Below are positions 53,440 through 62,160 of a stretch of DNA of 64,000 nucleotides, one piece after another. A model generated the notes under the pieces. That model saw only the letters and a program-made list of their open reading frames with translations, was not told the DNA's origin and did no database searches. Origin of the DNA: Streptomyces sp. WMMC500. GTDB taxonomy: Bacteria > Actinomycetota > Actinomycetes > Streptomycetales > Streptomycetaceae. Every line of letters starts with the position of its first letter. Positions within the stretch are counted from its first letter, which is position 1. The stretch is taken from positions 6,025,001-6,089,000 of the forward strand of contig NZ_CP114905.1 of assembly GCF_027497195.1 (NCBI RefSeq), read 5' to 3'. The position numbers were made by a program, and so were the translations under genes.

Positions 53440-53992
53440 GAGGCTCGCGATCCTGGAGACGGGCTGGGACAGACAGAAATGCTAATGCCCCGCCTACCCC
53501 CGTTCCCCGGGTCGGGTCGGGCCGGGGAACGTCATGAATTCGCTACAGAACCGGAACGGCGCCTTCGGGGGACTCTGCGTACGGCACGTGGGTACGCGGG
53601 GTGACCGCGCGGCGCGGTGCGGCACGGCGTGCGGGTGCGCGTGGTGACCGGCGGGGGCGTGGGGGAGTGCGGGTCGGGGGCGGTGTGGGCCAAGGCGCGG
53701 GTCCGCGGGTACGGGACCGCGCAGCGTGGCGACCGGCCGGGGCCCAGGGGTGTGGCGCCCCCGGGGAGCGCGCGCGCTGCCGGGCCCCGCACAACCGCCG
53801 GGGGTCCGGGGCGTGGCGCCCCCGGGGGTCGCGCCCCGCGCGCGCTCGTGCGCGCCCCGCAGGGCGTCGCGTGCGGACCCGGTGGGCCGGGAGAGGCGCC
53901 CGGGCCGGGGCGCGCGGCGCGCGGGTGCGCGCATTGCCGTATTCCTGAGACGTCCGCTCCCCACACGCCCGTAACTGCGGGATCATGTCCGC
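53440..53992. other. 553-base region between murA and yqgE
   Basis: Divergent promoter region with no supportable gene. Its right half is extremely GC-rich, with GTGTGGCGCCCCCGGGG at 53750 and GCGTGGCGCCCCCGGGG at 53811 (61 bases apart), each part of a potential hairpin; such GGCGCCCC palindromes are common intergenic repeats in Streptomyces. Confidence 0.5.
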
Positions 53993-54574
53993 ATGACGGA
54001 GGTGTCATCCCTCACGGGCCGGTTGCTGGTCGCGACGCCGGCCCTGACCGATCCGAACTTCACCCGCACCGTGGTGCTCCTGCTCGACCACGACGAGGAG
54101 GGGTCGCTCGGCGTCGTGCTCAACCGCCCGACGCCCGTCGGCGTGAGCGACGTGCTGCGGGACTGGGCCGACCTCGCCGGCGACCCCGGTGTGGTCTTCC
54201 AGGGCGGGCCGGTCTCCCTCGACTCCGCGCTCGGCCTCGCGGTGGTCCCCGGCGACCAGGGCGGCGGATCCAGCGGAGAGGGGCCGCTCGGCTGGCGCCG
54301 GGTGCACGGGGCCATCGGGCTGGTCGACCTGGACGCGCCGCCGGAGCTGCTGGCGGCGGAGCTGGGCACGCTGCGGATCTTCGCGGGGTACGCGGGGTGG
54401 GGCCCCGGGCAGTTGGAGGAGGAGCTGGACGACGGCGCGTGGTACGTCGTGGAGTCCGAGCCCGGGGACGTGTCCTCGCCTGCGCCGGAGGGGCTGTGGC
54501 GGGCGGTGCTGCGGCGGCAGCGCGGCGAGCTCGCCATGGTCGCGACATATCCGGACGACCCGAGCCTGAACTGA
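53993..54574 (+). CDS. YqgE/AlgH family protein (DUF179)
   Basis: 193 residues. Family motifs are present: LTGRLLVATPALTDPNFTRT, VVLLLDHDEEGSLGVVLNRP and FQGGPVSLDSALGLAV, ending in GYAGWGPGQLEEEL. Function is unproven in bacteria. No obvious ribosome site precedes ATG 53993, so it may be leaderless. It precedes the DUF3039 gene by 30 bases, a conserved pair next to murA in Streptomyces. Confidence 0.93.
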   Translation: MTEVSSLTGRLLVATPALTDPNFTRTVVLLLDHDEEGSLGVVLNRPTPVGVSDVLRDWADLAGDPGVVFQGGPVSLDSALGLAVVPGDQGGGSSGEGPLGWRRVHGAIGLVDLDAPPELLAAELGTLRIFAGYAGWGPGQLEEELDDGAWYVVESEPGDVSSPAPEGLWRAVLRRQRGELAMVATYPDDPSLN

Positions 54575-54604
54575 TCCGCGCCGCCGTCGGTACCCTTGGC
54601 CACC

Positions 54605-54904
54605 ATGAGCACTCCTCTCCCCGAGCCCGAACGCGGAACCGGCACCGGCACCCTCGTCGAACCGACGCCGGAGGTGTCGCACGGCGACGGCGACCACGAG
54701 CGCTTCGCCCACTACGTCCAGAAGGACAAGATCATGGCCAGCGCGCTCGACGGCACGCCCGTCGTGGCGCTCTGCGGCAAGGTGTGGGTCCCGGGGCGCG
54801 ATCCGAAGAAGTACCCCGTCTGCCCCATGTGCAAGGAGATCTACGAGTCCATGGGCGCCGGCGGCGGCAAGGACCGCGACAAGGACGGCGGCAAGAAGAA
54901 GTAG
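54605..54904 (+). CDS. DUF3039 small zinc-ribbon-like protein
   Basis: 99 residues, conserved in actinobacteria and of unknown role. The core is HYVQKDKIMASALDGTPVVA followed by LCGKVWVPGRDP and YPVCPMCKEIY; the lone Cys and the CxxC look like a zinc site. The tail is Lys/Gly-rich (GGGKDRDKDGGKKK). It follows yqgE closely and is probably cotranscribed. Confidence 0.92.
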   Translation: MSTPLPEPERGTGTGTLVEPTPEVSHGDGDHERFAHYVQKDKIMASALDGTPVVALCGKVWVPGRDPKKYPVCPMCKEIYESMGAGGGKDRDKDGGKKK

Positions 54905-54917
54905 CGGCACTCGGCCA

Positions 54918-54938
54918 CGGTCCCCGGTCCCCGGACCG
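54918..54938 (+). terminator. Short hairpin after DUF3039
   Basis: CGGTCC and GGACCG arms around a nine-base loop, 13 bases beyond the stop. Modest in strength. Confidence 0.4.
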
Positions 54939-55055
54939 CGCCGGCGGCGCCCGCGGCGACGCGGGGCCCGTACCCCCGCCCGCGTCGCGTACGCCCCGTG
55001 TGCGGGCCGGGCTGCCCGCGTACGGGGCCGTCCGGGCGGCCCGATCCGCGGACGG

Positions 55056-55071
55056 AATGGTCTAGTCCAAA
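55056..55071. promoter_or_regulatory. DasR-responsive element (dre) upstream of GH20
   Basis: AATGGTCTAGTCCAAA matches the dre consensus ACTGGTCTAGACCAGT at 12 of 16 positions, including the TGGTCTAG core, and ends 26 bases before the hexosaminidase start. DasR represses GlcNAc and chitin genes in Streptomyces, which fits the enzyme. Confidence 0.8.
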
Positions 55072-55097
55072 TCGCCGTCCTGGGGCAGGATGAGTTC

Positions 55098-56765
55098 ATG
55101 GATCTCATCCCCGCGCCACGCAGCGCCGCCCGCACCAGCGACACCGCGACCTTCGCCCTGGGCCAGGGCACCGTCCTCGCCGCAGGCGCCGGGGCCGACG
55201 ACGTCGCCCGGTGGCTGCGCGCCCAGCTCGGCGCGGCCACCGGGCTGCCGCTCGCCCCGGGAGACCCGGACGACGGCACCCTCACCGACGCCGTACGCCT
55301 CGCCGTCGACCCCGCGCTCGCCCTCGCCGGCGGCCCCGCGGGCGGCCCGGTGGGTACGGCGGGCCCCGAGGCGTACCGGCTGGAGATCGGCCCCGACGGC
55401 GTCCGCCTCACCGGCGGCGGCCCCGCCGGGCTGTTCTGGGGCGCGCAGACCCTGCGCCAGCTCCTCGGCCCCCGGGCGTACCGCACCGCCCCCCTCGGCG
55501 AGCACGCCTGGGAACTGCCCCACTGCCGCGTCGAGGACGCCCCGCGGTTCGGCTGGCGCGGCTTCATGCTCGACGTCAGCCGGCACTTCCTCACCAAGCG
55601 CGAAGTGCTGCGCCACCTCGACCTGATGGCCGCGCACAAGCTCAACGTGCTGCACTTCCACCTCACCGACGACCAGGGCTGGCGCATCGAGATCAAGCGC
55701 CACCCCAAGCTCGCCGAGGACGCCTCCTGGCGTCCGCGCACCAAGGTCGGCCACCGCGCCTCCGACATCTGGGACGAGCGCCCGCACGGCGGCTTCTACA
55801 CCCAGGACGACATCCGCGAGATCGTCGCGTACGCCGCCGCCCGGCACATCACCGTCGTCCCCGAGGTCGACATCCCCGGCCACTCCCAGGCCGCCATCCA
55901 CGCCTACCCCTGGCTCGGCAACACCGACGTCGTCGACACCGAGGCGCTCGGCGTCTGGTGCGAGTGGGGCGTCTCGGAGAACGTCCTCGCGCCCACCGAG
56001 GAGGTGCTGCGCTTCTACGAGGGCGTCTTCGAGGAGGTGCTCGACCTCTTCCCGTCCACGTTCGTCCACGTCGGTGGCGACGAGTGCCCCAAGCACCAGT
56101 GGAAGTCCTCGCCGGCCGCCCAGGCCCGTATCCGCGAACTCGGCCTCGCCGACGAGGACGAGCTGCAGTCGTGGTTCATCCGGCACTTCGACCGCTGGCT
56201 CGCCGACCGCGGCCGGCGCCTCATCGGCTGGGACGAGATCCTTGAGGGCGGCCTCGCCGACGGCGCCACCGTCTCCTCCTGGCGCGGCTACGCCGGCGGC
56301 ATCGCCGCGGCGCGGGCGGGCCACGACGTCGTCATGTGCCCGGAGCAGCAGGTCTACCTCAACTACCGCGAATCGGGCGCCCCGGACGAGCCCGTACCGA
56401 TCGCCCAGGTGCGCACGCTGGAGGACTTCTACCGCTTCGAGCCCGTACCGCCGCAGCTCGACGGCGACGCGGCGGCGCGCGTCATCGGCACCCAGGCCAA
56501 CGTCTGGAGCGAGGTGCTGGAGAGCCCGCAGCGCTTCGACTACCAGGTCTACCCGCGGCTCGCGGCCTTCGCCGAGGTCGCCTGGTCCGCCCTGCCGCCG
56601 TCCGCGGAGCGGGACTTCGCCGGGTTCGCGGCCCGCATGGAGGAGCACTACGGGCGCCTCGACGCCCTCGGCGTCGACTACCGCCCGCCCGGCGGCCCGC
56701 GGCCGTGGCAGCGGCGCCCCGGGGTGCTCGGACGCCCGATCGAAGGGCCGCCCCCGATCGTGTGA
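55098..56765 (+). CDS. Beta-N-acetylhexosaminidase, GH20 (cytoplasmic)
   Basis: Cleaves terminal beta-GlcNAc/GalNAc, for example from imported chito-oligosaccharides or wall fragments; 555 residues, no signal peptide. Residues about 15-145 form the N-terminal GH20b-type domain. The TIM barrel shows WRGFMLDVSRHFL, LHFHLTDDQGWRIEIKRHP and VVPEVDIPGHSQAAIHAYP, with the substrate-assisted catalytic pair Asp328-Glu329 in HVGGDECPKHQW. Trp residues of the acetamido pocket are in IGTQANVWSE. A DasR-type operator stands directly upstream. Confidence 0.95.
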   Translation: MDLIPAPRSAARTSDTATFALGQGTVLAAGAGADDVARWLRAQLGAATGLPLAPGDPDDGTLTDAVRLAVDPALALAGGPAGGPVGTAGPEAYRLEIGPDGVRLTGGGPAGLFWGAQTLRQLLGPRAYRTAPLGEHAWELPHCRVEDAPRFGWRGFMLDVSRHFLTKREVLRHLDLMAAHKLNVLHFHLTDDQGWRIEIKRHPKLAEDASWRPRTKVGHRASDIWDERPHGGFYTQDDIREIVAYAAARHITVVPEVDIPGHSQAAIHAYPWLGNTDVVDTEALGVWCEWGVSENVLAPTEEVLRFYEGVFEEVLDLFPSTFVHVGGDECPKHQWKSSPAAQARIRELGLADEDELQSWFIRHFDRWLADRGRRLIGWDEILEGGLADGATVSSWRGYAGGIAAARAGHDVVMCPEQQVYLNYRESGAPDEPVPIAQVRTLEDFYRFEPVPPQLDGDAAARVIGTQANVWSEVLESPQRFDYQVYPRLAAFAEVAWSALPPSAERDFAGFAARMEEHYGRLDALGVDYRPPGGPRPWQRRPGVLGRPIEGPPPIV

Positions 56766-57018
56766 CCCGGACGGCTGCCCCGGAAGTCGTACAAGCCTCC
56801 CCGAAGAGTGACAATCCCCACTCGGCGTCGCCGACCAGGTCCCCGTCCGGGCCCGCGAGTTGGCCGCCGAGCGGGGTACGCTCGTGTTCTTCCGCGCCGC
56901 CGGAGGCGGCCCCGGACCGTGACGGATGTGCCAGAGTTGCCACGTCCCGGCCGGGAGCCCGTACCGTACGGCGGAACGGCCGGAACTCCTGGGGGACACT
57001 GCGGAAGGGGCAGCCGGG

Positions 57019-57915
57019 TTGACCACTCACGCACCGCAGGCCGCACAGACGGTGGTGCTGCCGGACTCGCTCGACGAAGCGGTCGCGGCGCTCACCGCCA
57101 TGCCCGCCGCCGTGCCCGTCGCCGGCGGGACCGACCTCATGGCGGCCGTCAACGCGGGCCTGCTGCGCCCGTCCGCGCTCGTCGGCCTCGGCCGGATCAG
57201 TGAGCTGCGCGGCTGGCACTACCAGGACGGCGCCGCCCTCCTCGGCAGCGGCCTGACCCACGCGCGCATCGGCCGGCCCGACTTCGCCGCGCTCATCCCC
57301 GCGCTCGCCGCCGCCGCGCGCGCCGCGGGCCCGCCGCAGGTGCGCAACGCGGGCACCCTCGGCGGCAACATCGCCTCCGCCGGCCGCACCGGCGACGCGC
57401 TGCCGGTGCTCGCCGCGCTCGACGCCACCGTGCTCATCGCCGAACCCGAAGGCGGACACCGCGAGATCCCGGTCAGCCACCTGCTCGCGGGCGTGGAGAT
57501 GCTGCGCACCGGCGAGCTGATCGCGTTCGTACGGGCGCCGCTGCTGCACGCGCCGCAGGTGTTCCTGAAGGCAACGGGCCGCACGGGGCCGGGACGCGCG
57601 GTCGCCTCCGTCGCGTTGGTGCTCGACCCGGCGCGCCGCTCGGTGCGGTGCGCCGTCGGCGCGGTGGCGCCGGCGCCGCTGCGGCCGATGGAGGCCGAGC
57701 AGTGGGTCGCGGGGCTCATGGACTGGGACGGCCACCGCGGGCTGCCCCCGGAGGCGCTGGCCGCCTTCGGCGAGTACGTCGCCGCCGCGTGCATCCCCGA
57801 CCCGCCGCCCGGCCCGGAGGGCGAGGAGGCGCCGCGGCTGCCGGCGGCGGCGTTGCACCTGCGGCGCACGGTGGCGGTGCTGGCGCGCCGGGCACTGGGG
57901 AGGGCGCTGTCGTGA
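57019..57915 (+). CDS. Xanthine-dehydrogenase-like FAD subunit
   Basis: Electron-transfer subunit of a molybdenum hydroxylase, 298 residues from TTG 57019 (GGAAGGGG upstream; an earlier ATG at 56926 gives a non-homologous head). The FAD_binding_5 motifs are AGGTDLMAAVNAGLLRPSA and the family NAGTLGGNIASAGRTGDALP. Length is normal. Its stop overlaps the GTG start of the Fe-S subunit gene, so the FAD, Fe-S and Mo subunits form an operon. The 253-base gap upstream shows no gene. Confidence 0.9.
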   Translation: MTTHAPQAAQTVVLPDSLDEAVAALTAMPAAVPVAGGTDLMAAVNAGLLRPSALVGLGRISELRGWHYQDGAALLGSGLTHARIGRPDFAALIPALAAAARAAGPPQVRNAGTLGGNIASAGRTGDALPVLAALDATVLIAEPEGGHREIPVSHLLAGVEMLRTGELIAFVRAPLLHAPQVFLKATGRTGPGRAVASVALVLDPARRSVRCAVGAVAPAPLRPMEAEQWVAGLMDWDGHRGLPPEALAAFGEYVAAACIPDPPPGPEGEEAPRLPAAALHLRRTVAVLARRALGRALS

Positions 57916-59552
57916 GCCGGGAGCAGACGGGCGGAGAGCAGCAGCCGCAGTACGGCACCGGGGGCTGGCAGCCGATGCCGCAGGGCCCGGAGGGCGACCC
58001 GGACGCCACGGCGTTCGTGCAGTTGCCGCCGGAGGTGTTCCAGGAGGCGGACGCGGGCGCGCCGCTCGCGGCGCCGGGGCACGGGTACGTGCCGCCGCCG
58101 ATAGCGGTTCCGGCGACGGACCCGGGGCAGACGGGGGCGTTCCAGATCCCGGAGGGGCTCAGCGGGCAGACCGCCGGGCAGGTGCCGGAGGCTCCGGAGG
58201 AGTACGGGCAGGGCGCGCCGTACGGATACGGGGAGGGCGCGCCGGATCCGGGCCAGGGCGGCGGCTACGGACAGGCCGAGGGCCAGGGCCGGCGGCCCGG
58301 GCCCGGGGCCGGGGGCTTCGGGCAGGCGGGCAGGCGCGCGGTGGCGGAGAGCCGGCGCGCGGCGATGGCGGACGGCGCCGCAGGCTACGCGCAGGGTGCG
58401 GGAGGTGCCCCGCAGGGCGCGGGGGGTGACCCGCAGGGCGCGTACGGACTTCAGCAGGACCCGGGCCGGACCGCGCCGAGGTGGAGCGCCGACCCCGCCT
58501 ACCCCGCGGACCACGACCCGGATCCGGGCACCTGGTCCGGCGCCGCGCACCCCGGAGCCGGCGACGGCCCGTACGGCGACGTGCCGGGCCACGCCGAGCA
58601 CCCCGCCGACCGCGAAGGACCGCCCGCCGAGGGCCAGATCAGCGCGTGGCGCCCGGTGCGGCAGGACGGCGGGACGGCGCCCTCGTGGGCGATCCCGACC
58701 GCGCCCGACGACCTGCCGGAGGACTCCGGCGAGTACGCGCTGCACGATCGTTCCGCGGGCGAGGCGCAGCCGGACGGCGAGGCGCGGGAGCACGCGGCGC
58801 CGGAGGCCCGGGACGTACCGCCCGGCCCACCGGACGCGGACCAGACAGAGCAGACAGACCAGACAGACGAGCTCCCGGAGGCGGCCGCCGTCGGGACGGC
58901 CCCGTCGCCCGCCCTGCCGCCCGACGAACACCCCCTCGCGTCGTACGTGCTGCGCGTCAACGGCGCCGACCGCCCGGTGACCGGCGCGTGGATCGGGGAG
59001 TCCCTGCTGTACGTGCTGCGCGAGCGGCTCGGCCTCGCCGGCGCGAAGGACGGGTGCTCGCAGGGCGAGTGCGGCGCGTGCTCGGTGAAGGTCGACGGCC
59101 GGCTCGTGGCGGCGTGCCTGGTGCCGGCGGCGACGGCCGCGGGCGCGGAGATCCGCACGGTCGAGGGCCTGGCCGACCAGGGTGTGCACTCCGACGTCCA
59201 GCGGGCGCTGGCCGCGTCGGGCGCGGTGCAGTGCGGGTTCTGCGTGCCGGGCCTGGCGATGACGGTGCACGACCTGCTGGAGGGCAACCACTCGCCGAGC
59301 GACCTGGAGGCCCGCCGGGCGCTGAGCGGCAACCTGTGCCGCTGCACGGGCTACCGCGCGGTCCTCGACGCCGTCCAGGAGGTCATCGCGGGCCGCCGCG
59401 CCCCCGAGGACGAGGACGCCGCGGACGACGCCGAGCGGGCCCGTATCCCGCAGCAGGCGGGCCCGGGCGAAGGCGGCGCCCACCCCGTCCAGGACACGGT
59501 CCGCATGCCCCCGCCCCGCCCCCCGAACCCCCACGAGGGAGGCCCACGGTGA
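57912..59552 (+). CDS. 2Fe-2S subunit of xanthine-dehydrogenase-like complex with long disordered N-terminus
   Basis: 546 residues from GTG 57912. Only the last ~200 form the family domain: GCSQGECGACSVKVDG with a further Cys in LVAACLV (plant-type 2Fe-2S), then CGFCVPG and LCRCTGY (second 2Fe-2S); all eight Cys are present. The first ~330 residues are low complexity, rich in Gly, Gln, Pro, Ala and acidic residues (for example GGAPQGAGGDPQGAYG, QTEQTDQTDE). The usual subunit is 150-200 residues. No Tat leader is seen, so the extension is cytoplasmic; it might tether partners or membranes. The start is certain in frame, though internal starts cannot be excluded. Confidence 0.85.
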   Translation: MSREQTGGEQQPQYGTGGWQPMPQGPEGDPDATAFVQLPPEVFQEADAGAPLAAPGHGYVPPPIAVPATDPGQTGAFQIPEGLSGQTAGQVPEAPEEYGQGAPYGYGEGAPDPGQGGGYGQAEGQGRRPGPGAGGFGQAGRRAVAESRRAAMADGAAGYAQGAGGAPQGAGGDPQGAYGLQQDPGRTAPRWSADPAYPADHDPDPGTWSGAAHPGAGDGPYGDVPGHAEHPADREGPPAEGQISAWRPVRQDGGTAPSWAIPTAPDDLPEDSGEYALHDRSAGEAQPDGEAREHAAPEARDVPPGPPDADQTEQTDQTDELPEAAAVGTAPSPALPPDEHPLASYVLRVNGADRPVTGAWIGESLLYVLRERLGLAGAKDGCSQGECGACSVKVDGRLVAACLVPAATAAGAEIRTVEGLADQGVHSDVQRALAASGAVQCGFCVPGLAMTVHDLLEGNHSPSDLEARRALSGNLCRCTGYRAVLDAVQEVIAGRRAPEDEDAADDAERARIPQQAGPGEGGAHPVQDTVRMPPPRPPNPHEGGPR

Positions 59553-59724
59553 CGCCCCCCGCCCCGGAGCACACGGCCGCGACCGCTCTCCCCGCGTGCG
59601 CGGGGACGGACCGCGGGCGTGCGCCGCGGGACGACGCCGGACCGGGCGTTCCGCGCGTGCGCGAAGCCCGCCCCGCGCCCGGGCGCCCTCGTGACCACCG
59701 TCTCCACAGGAGGGAATCCGCCCC

Positions 59725-62016
59725 GTGAACCCTTCCCAGGAGCGCACCGCCACGCCCTCCGCCACGAGCGCCCTTCCTCCCGCGGACCCGGAGGGGCACG
59801 GCATCGGGGCCTCGCTCCCCCCGGCCGACCTCGCCGCCAAGACCGAGGGCACCTTCCCGTACGCCGCCGACCTGTGGGCCGAGGGCCTGCTGTGGGCCGC
59901 CCTCCACCGCTCCCCGCACGCGCACGCGCGGATCGTCTCCGTCGACACCTCCGCCGCCGAGGCCATGCCCGGCGTCCGCGTCGTCGTCACCCACCGCGAC
60001 CTGCCGGACGCCGCCGACCACGGCCGCGGCGTGCGTGACCGGCCCGTCTTCGCGCACGACGTCGTGCGGCACCACGGCGAGCCCGTCGCCGCCGTCGCCG
60101 CCGACCACCCCGACACCGCGCGCCTCGCCGCCGCCGCCATCGCCGTCGAGTACGAGCTGCTCGACCCGGTCACCGACCCGCAGACCGCCTTCGAGGCCGA
60201 ACCCCTGCACCCCGACGGCAACCTGATCCGGCACATCCCGCTGCGCTACGGCGACCCGCAGGCCGCCGGCGAGGTCGTCGTCGAGGGCACGTACCGCATC
60301 GGCCGCCAGGACCCCGCCCCCATCGGCGCCGAGGCCGGCCTCGCCGTGCCGCGCCCCGACGGCGGCGTGGAGATTTACGCCGCCGCCACCGACCCCCATG
60401 CCGTACGCGACCAGGTCTCGGCCTGCCTGGGGCTGGCCGCGGACCGGGTCAAGGTCGTCGTCACCGGCGTCCCCGGCGCCACCGCCGACCGCGAGGACGG
60501 CTCGATGCAGTTGCCCCTCGGGCTGCTCGCGCTGCGCACCGGGTCGCCCGTGAAGCTCCTCGCCACCCGCGAGGAGTCGTTCCTCGGCCACGCCCACCGC
60601 CACCCCACCCTGCTGCGCTACCGGCACCACGCCGACGCCGGCGGCAAGCTCGTCAAGGTCGAGGCGCAGATCCTGATGGACGGCGGCGCCTACGCCGACA
60701 CCTCCGCCGAAGCCCTGGCCGCCGCGGTGTCCTTCTCCTGCGGCCCGTACGTCGTCCCGCACGCCTTCGTCGACGGCTGGGTGGTCCGGACGAACAACCC
60801 GCCCTCCGGCCACGTCCGCGGCGAGGGCGCCATGCAGGTGTGCGCCGCGTACGAGGGGCAGATGGACAAGCTCGCCGCCGCCCTCGGCATGGACCCCGCC
60901 GAGCTGCGCGCGCGCAACGTGATGGCCACCGGCGACCTGCTGCCCACCGGCCAGACCGTCACCTGCCCCGCGCCCGTCGCCGAACTGCTCACCGCCGTAC
61001 GGGAGGCGCCGCTGCCGCCCGAGGAGGAGGCCCTGCTGCCCGGCGGCCCCGAGGGCGCGGGCGAGCCGGGCGTCGTGCGCCGGGGCGTGGGATTCGGGCT
61101 GGGCATGGTGCACATGCTGGGTGCCGAGGGCGCCGACGAGGTGGCCACCGCGACCGTGCGCGTCAGCGGCGGCGTCGCCACCGTCATCTGCGCGGCCGTC
61201 GAGACCGGCCAGGGCTTCGCCACGCTGGCCCGGCAGATCGTGCAGGAGGTCCTCGGCGTCGACGAGGTGAACACCGCGCCCGTCGACACCGACCAGCCCG
61301 CCGCGGGACCCGCCTGCCACGGGCGGCACACCTGGGTCTCGGGCGGCGCGGTGGAGCGGGCCGCGAAGATGGTCCGTACGCAACTGCTGCAGCCGCTGGC
61401 GCAGAAGTTCGGGATGTCCACGGAGCTGCTGACGATCGCCGACGGCAAGATCACGTCGTACGACGGCGTGCTGTCGACGACGGTCGCGGAGGCCCTGGAG
61501 GGCAAGGAGCTGTGGGCCACGGCGCAGTGCCGCCCGCACCCGACGGAGCCGCTGGACGGCAACGGGCAGGGCGACGCGTTCGTGGGCATGGCGTTCTGCG
61601 CGGTGCGCGCGGTGGTGGACGTCGACGTGGAGCTGGGCGCGGTCAGGGTGGTGGAGATGGCCGTCGCGCAGGACGTCGGCAAGGTCCTCAACCCGCGGCA
61701 GCTCGCCGCCCGGATCGAGGCGGGCGTCACGCAGGGCGTGGGCGCGGCGCTGATGGAGAACCTCCGTACGAACAAGGGCATCGTCCGCCGCCCCGACCTC
61801 ACCGGCTACCCGCTGCCCACGGCGCTGGACGCGCCGGACGTGCGGATCGTGAAGCTGGTGGAGGAGCGGGACGTGGTGGCCCCGTTCGGCGCGAAGGCGG
61901 CGAGCGCGGCGCCGGTGGTCACGTCCCCGGCGGCGGTCGCGGCGGCGGTGCGGGCGGCGACGGGCCGGCCGGTGAGCCGGCTGCCGATCCGGCCGCAGTC
62001 GGCGGCGGTGCAGTAG
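59725..62016 (+). CDS. Xanthine-dehydrogenase-like molybdopterin subunit with degenerate active site
   Basis: 763 residues from GTG 59725 with AGGAGGG ten bases upstream. The a/b-hammerhead (about 40-150) and the Mo-binding domains are recognisable: TREESFLGHAHRHP, NNPPSGHVRGEGAMQVCAAY, GQGFATLARQIVQEVLGV, AQDVGKVLNP. Two landmarks are altered. Where relatives have GGGFGGK there is GVPGATADRED (248-258), and where they have GAKGVGEPP with the catalytic Glu there is GAKAASAAP (722-730), placing Ala728 at the Glu position. It may be a divergent hydroxylase with other chemistry or an inactive paralogue. The substrate is unlikely to be simply xanthine. Confidence 0.82.
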   Translation: MNPSQERTATPSATSALPPADPEGHGIGASLPPADLAAKTEGTFPYAADLWAEGLLWAALHRSPHAHARIVSVDTSAAEAMPGVRVVVTHRDLPDAADHGRGVRDRPVFAHDVVRHHGEPVAAVAADHPDTARLAAAAIAVEYELLDPVTDPQTAFEAEPLHPDGNLIRHIPLRYGDPQAAGEVVVEGTYRIGRQDPAPIGAEAGLAVPRPDGGVEIYAAATDPHAVRDQVSACLGLAADRVKVVVTGVPGATADREDGSMQLPLGLLALRTGSPVKLLATREESFLGHAHRHPTLLRYRHHADAGGKLVKVEAQILMDGGAYADTSAEALAAAVSFSCGPYVVPHAFVDGWVVRTNNPPSGHVRGEGAMQVCAAYEGQMDKLAAALGMDPAELRARNVMATGDLLPTGQTVTCPAPVAELLTAVREAPLPPEEEALLPGGPEGAGEPGVVRRGVGFGLGMVHMLGAEGADEVATATVRVSGGVATVICAAVETGQGFATLARQIVQEVLGVDEVNTAPVDTDQPAAGPACHGRHTWVSGGAVERAAKMVRTQLLQPLAQKFGMSTELLTIADGKITSYDGVLSTTVAEALEGKELWATAQCRPHPTEPLDGNGQGDAFVGMAFCAVRAVVDVDVELGAVRVVEMAVAQDVGKVLNPRQLAARIEAGVTQGVGAALMENLRTNKGIVRRPDLTGYPLPTALDAPDVRIVKLVEERDVVAPFGAKAASAAPVVTSPAAVAAAVRAATGRPVSRLPIRPQSAAVQ

Positions 62017-62160
62017 GGCCGTGCGCTAGCGGCACGGGGTCGTGCGAGAGGTGACACCTCGCGGGCCGCCGGGCGCCCAATGCCCGTTATGCGGTGGTTG
62101 GGGCGGTACGGTCCGCGGGGAGCCGCGGCGCCACCGATGCCGCGCAGGCAAGGAGCACGT

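Noticed and set aside
53543..53986. Open frames of over 100 codons in the murA-yqgE gap
   Set aside because: Pro/Arg-rich low complexity on several frames at once, no ribosome site and no domain.
59590..59605. CCCCGCGTGCGCGGGG resembling the core of a type I-E CRISPR repeat
   Set aside because: Single copy with no second repeat or spacer and no cas genes; simply a GC palindrome in the gap before the Mo-subunit gene.
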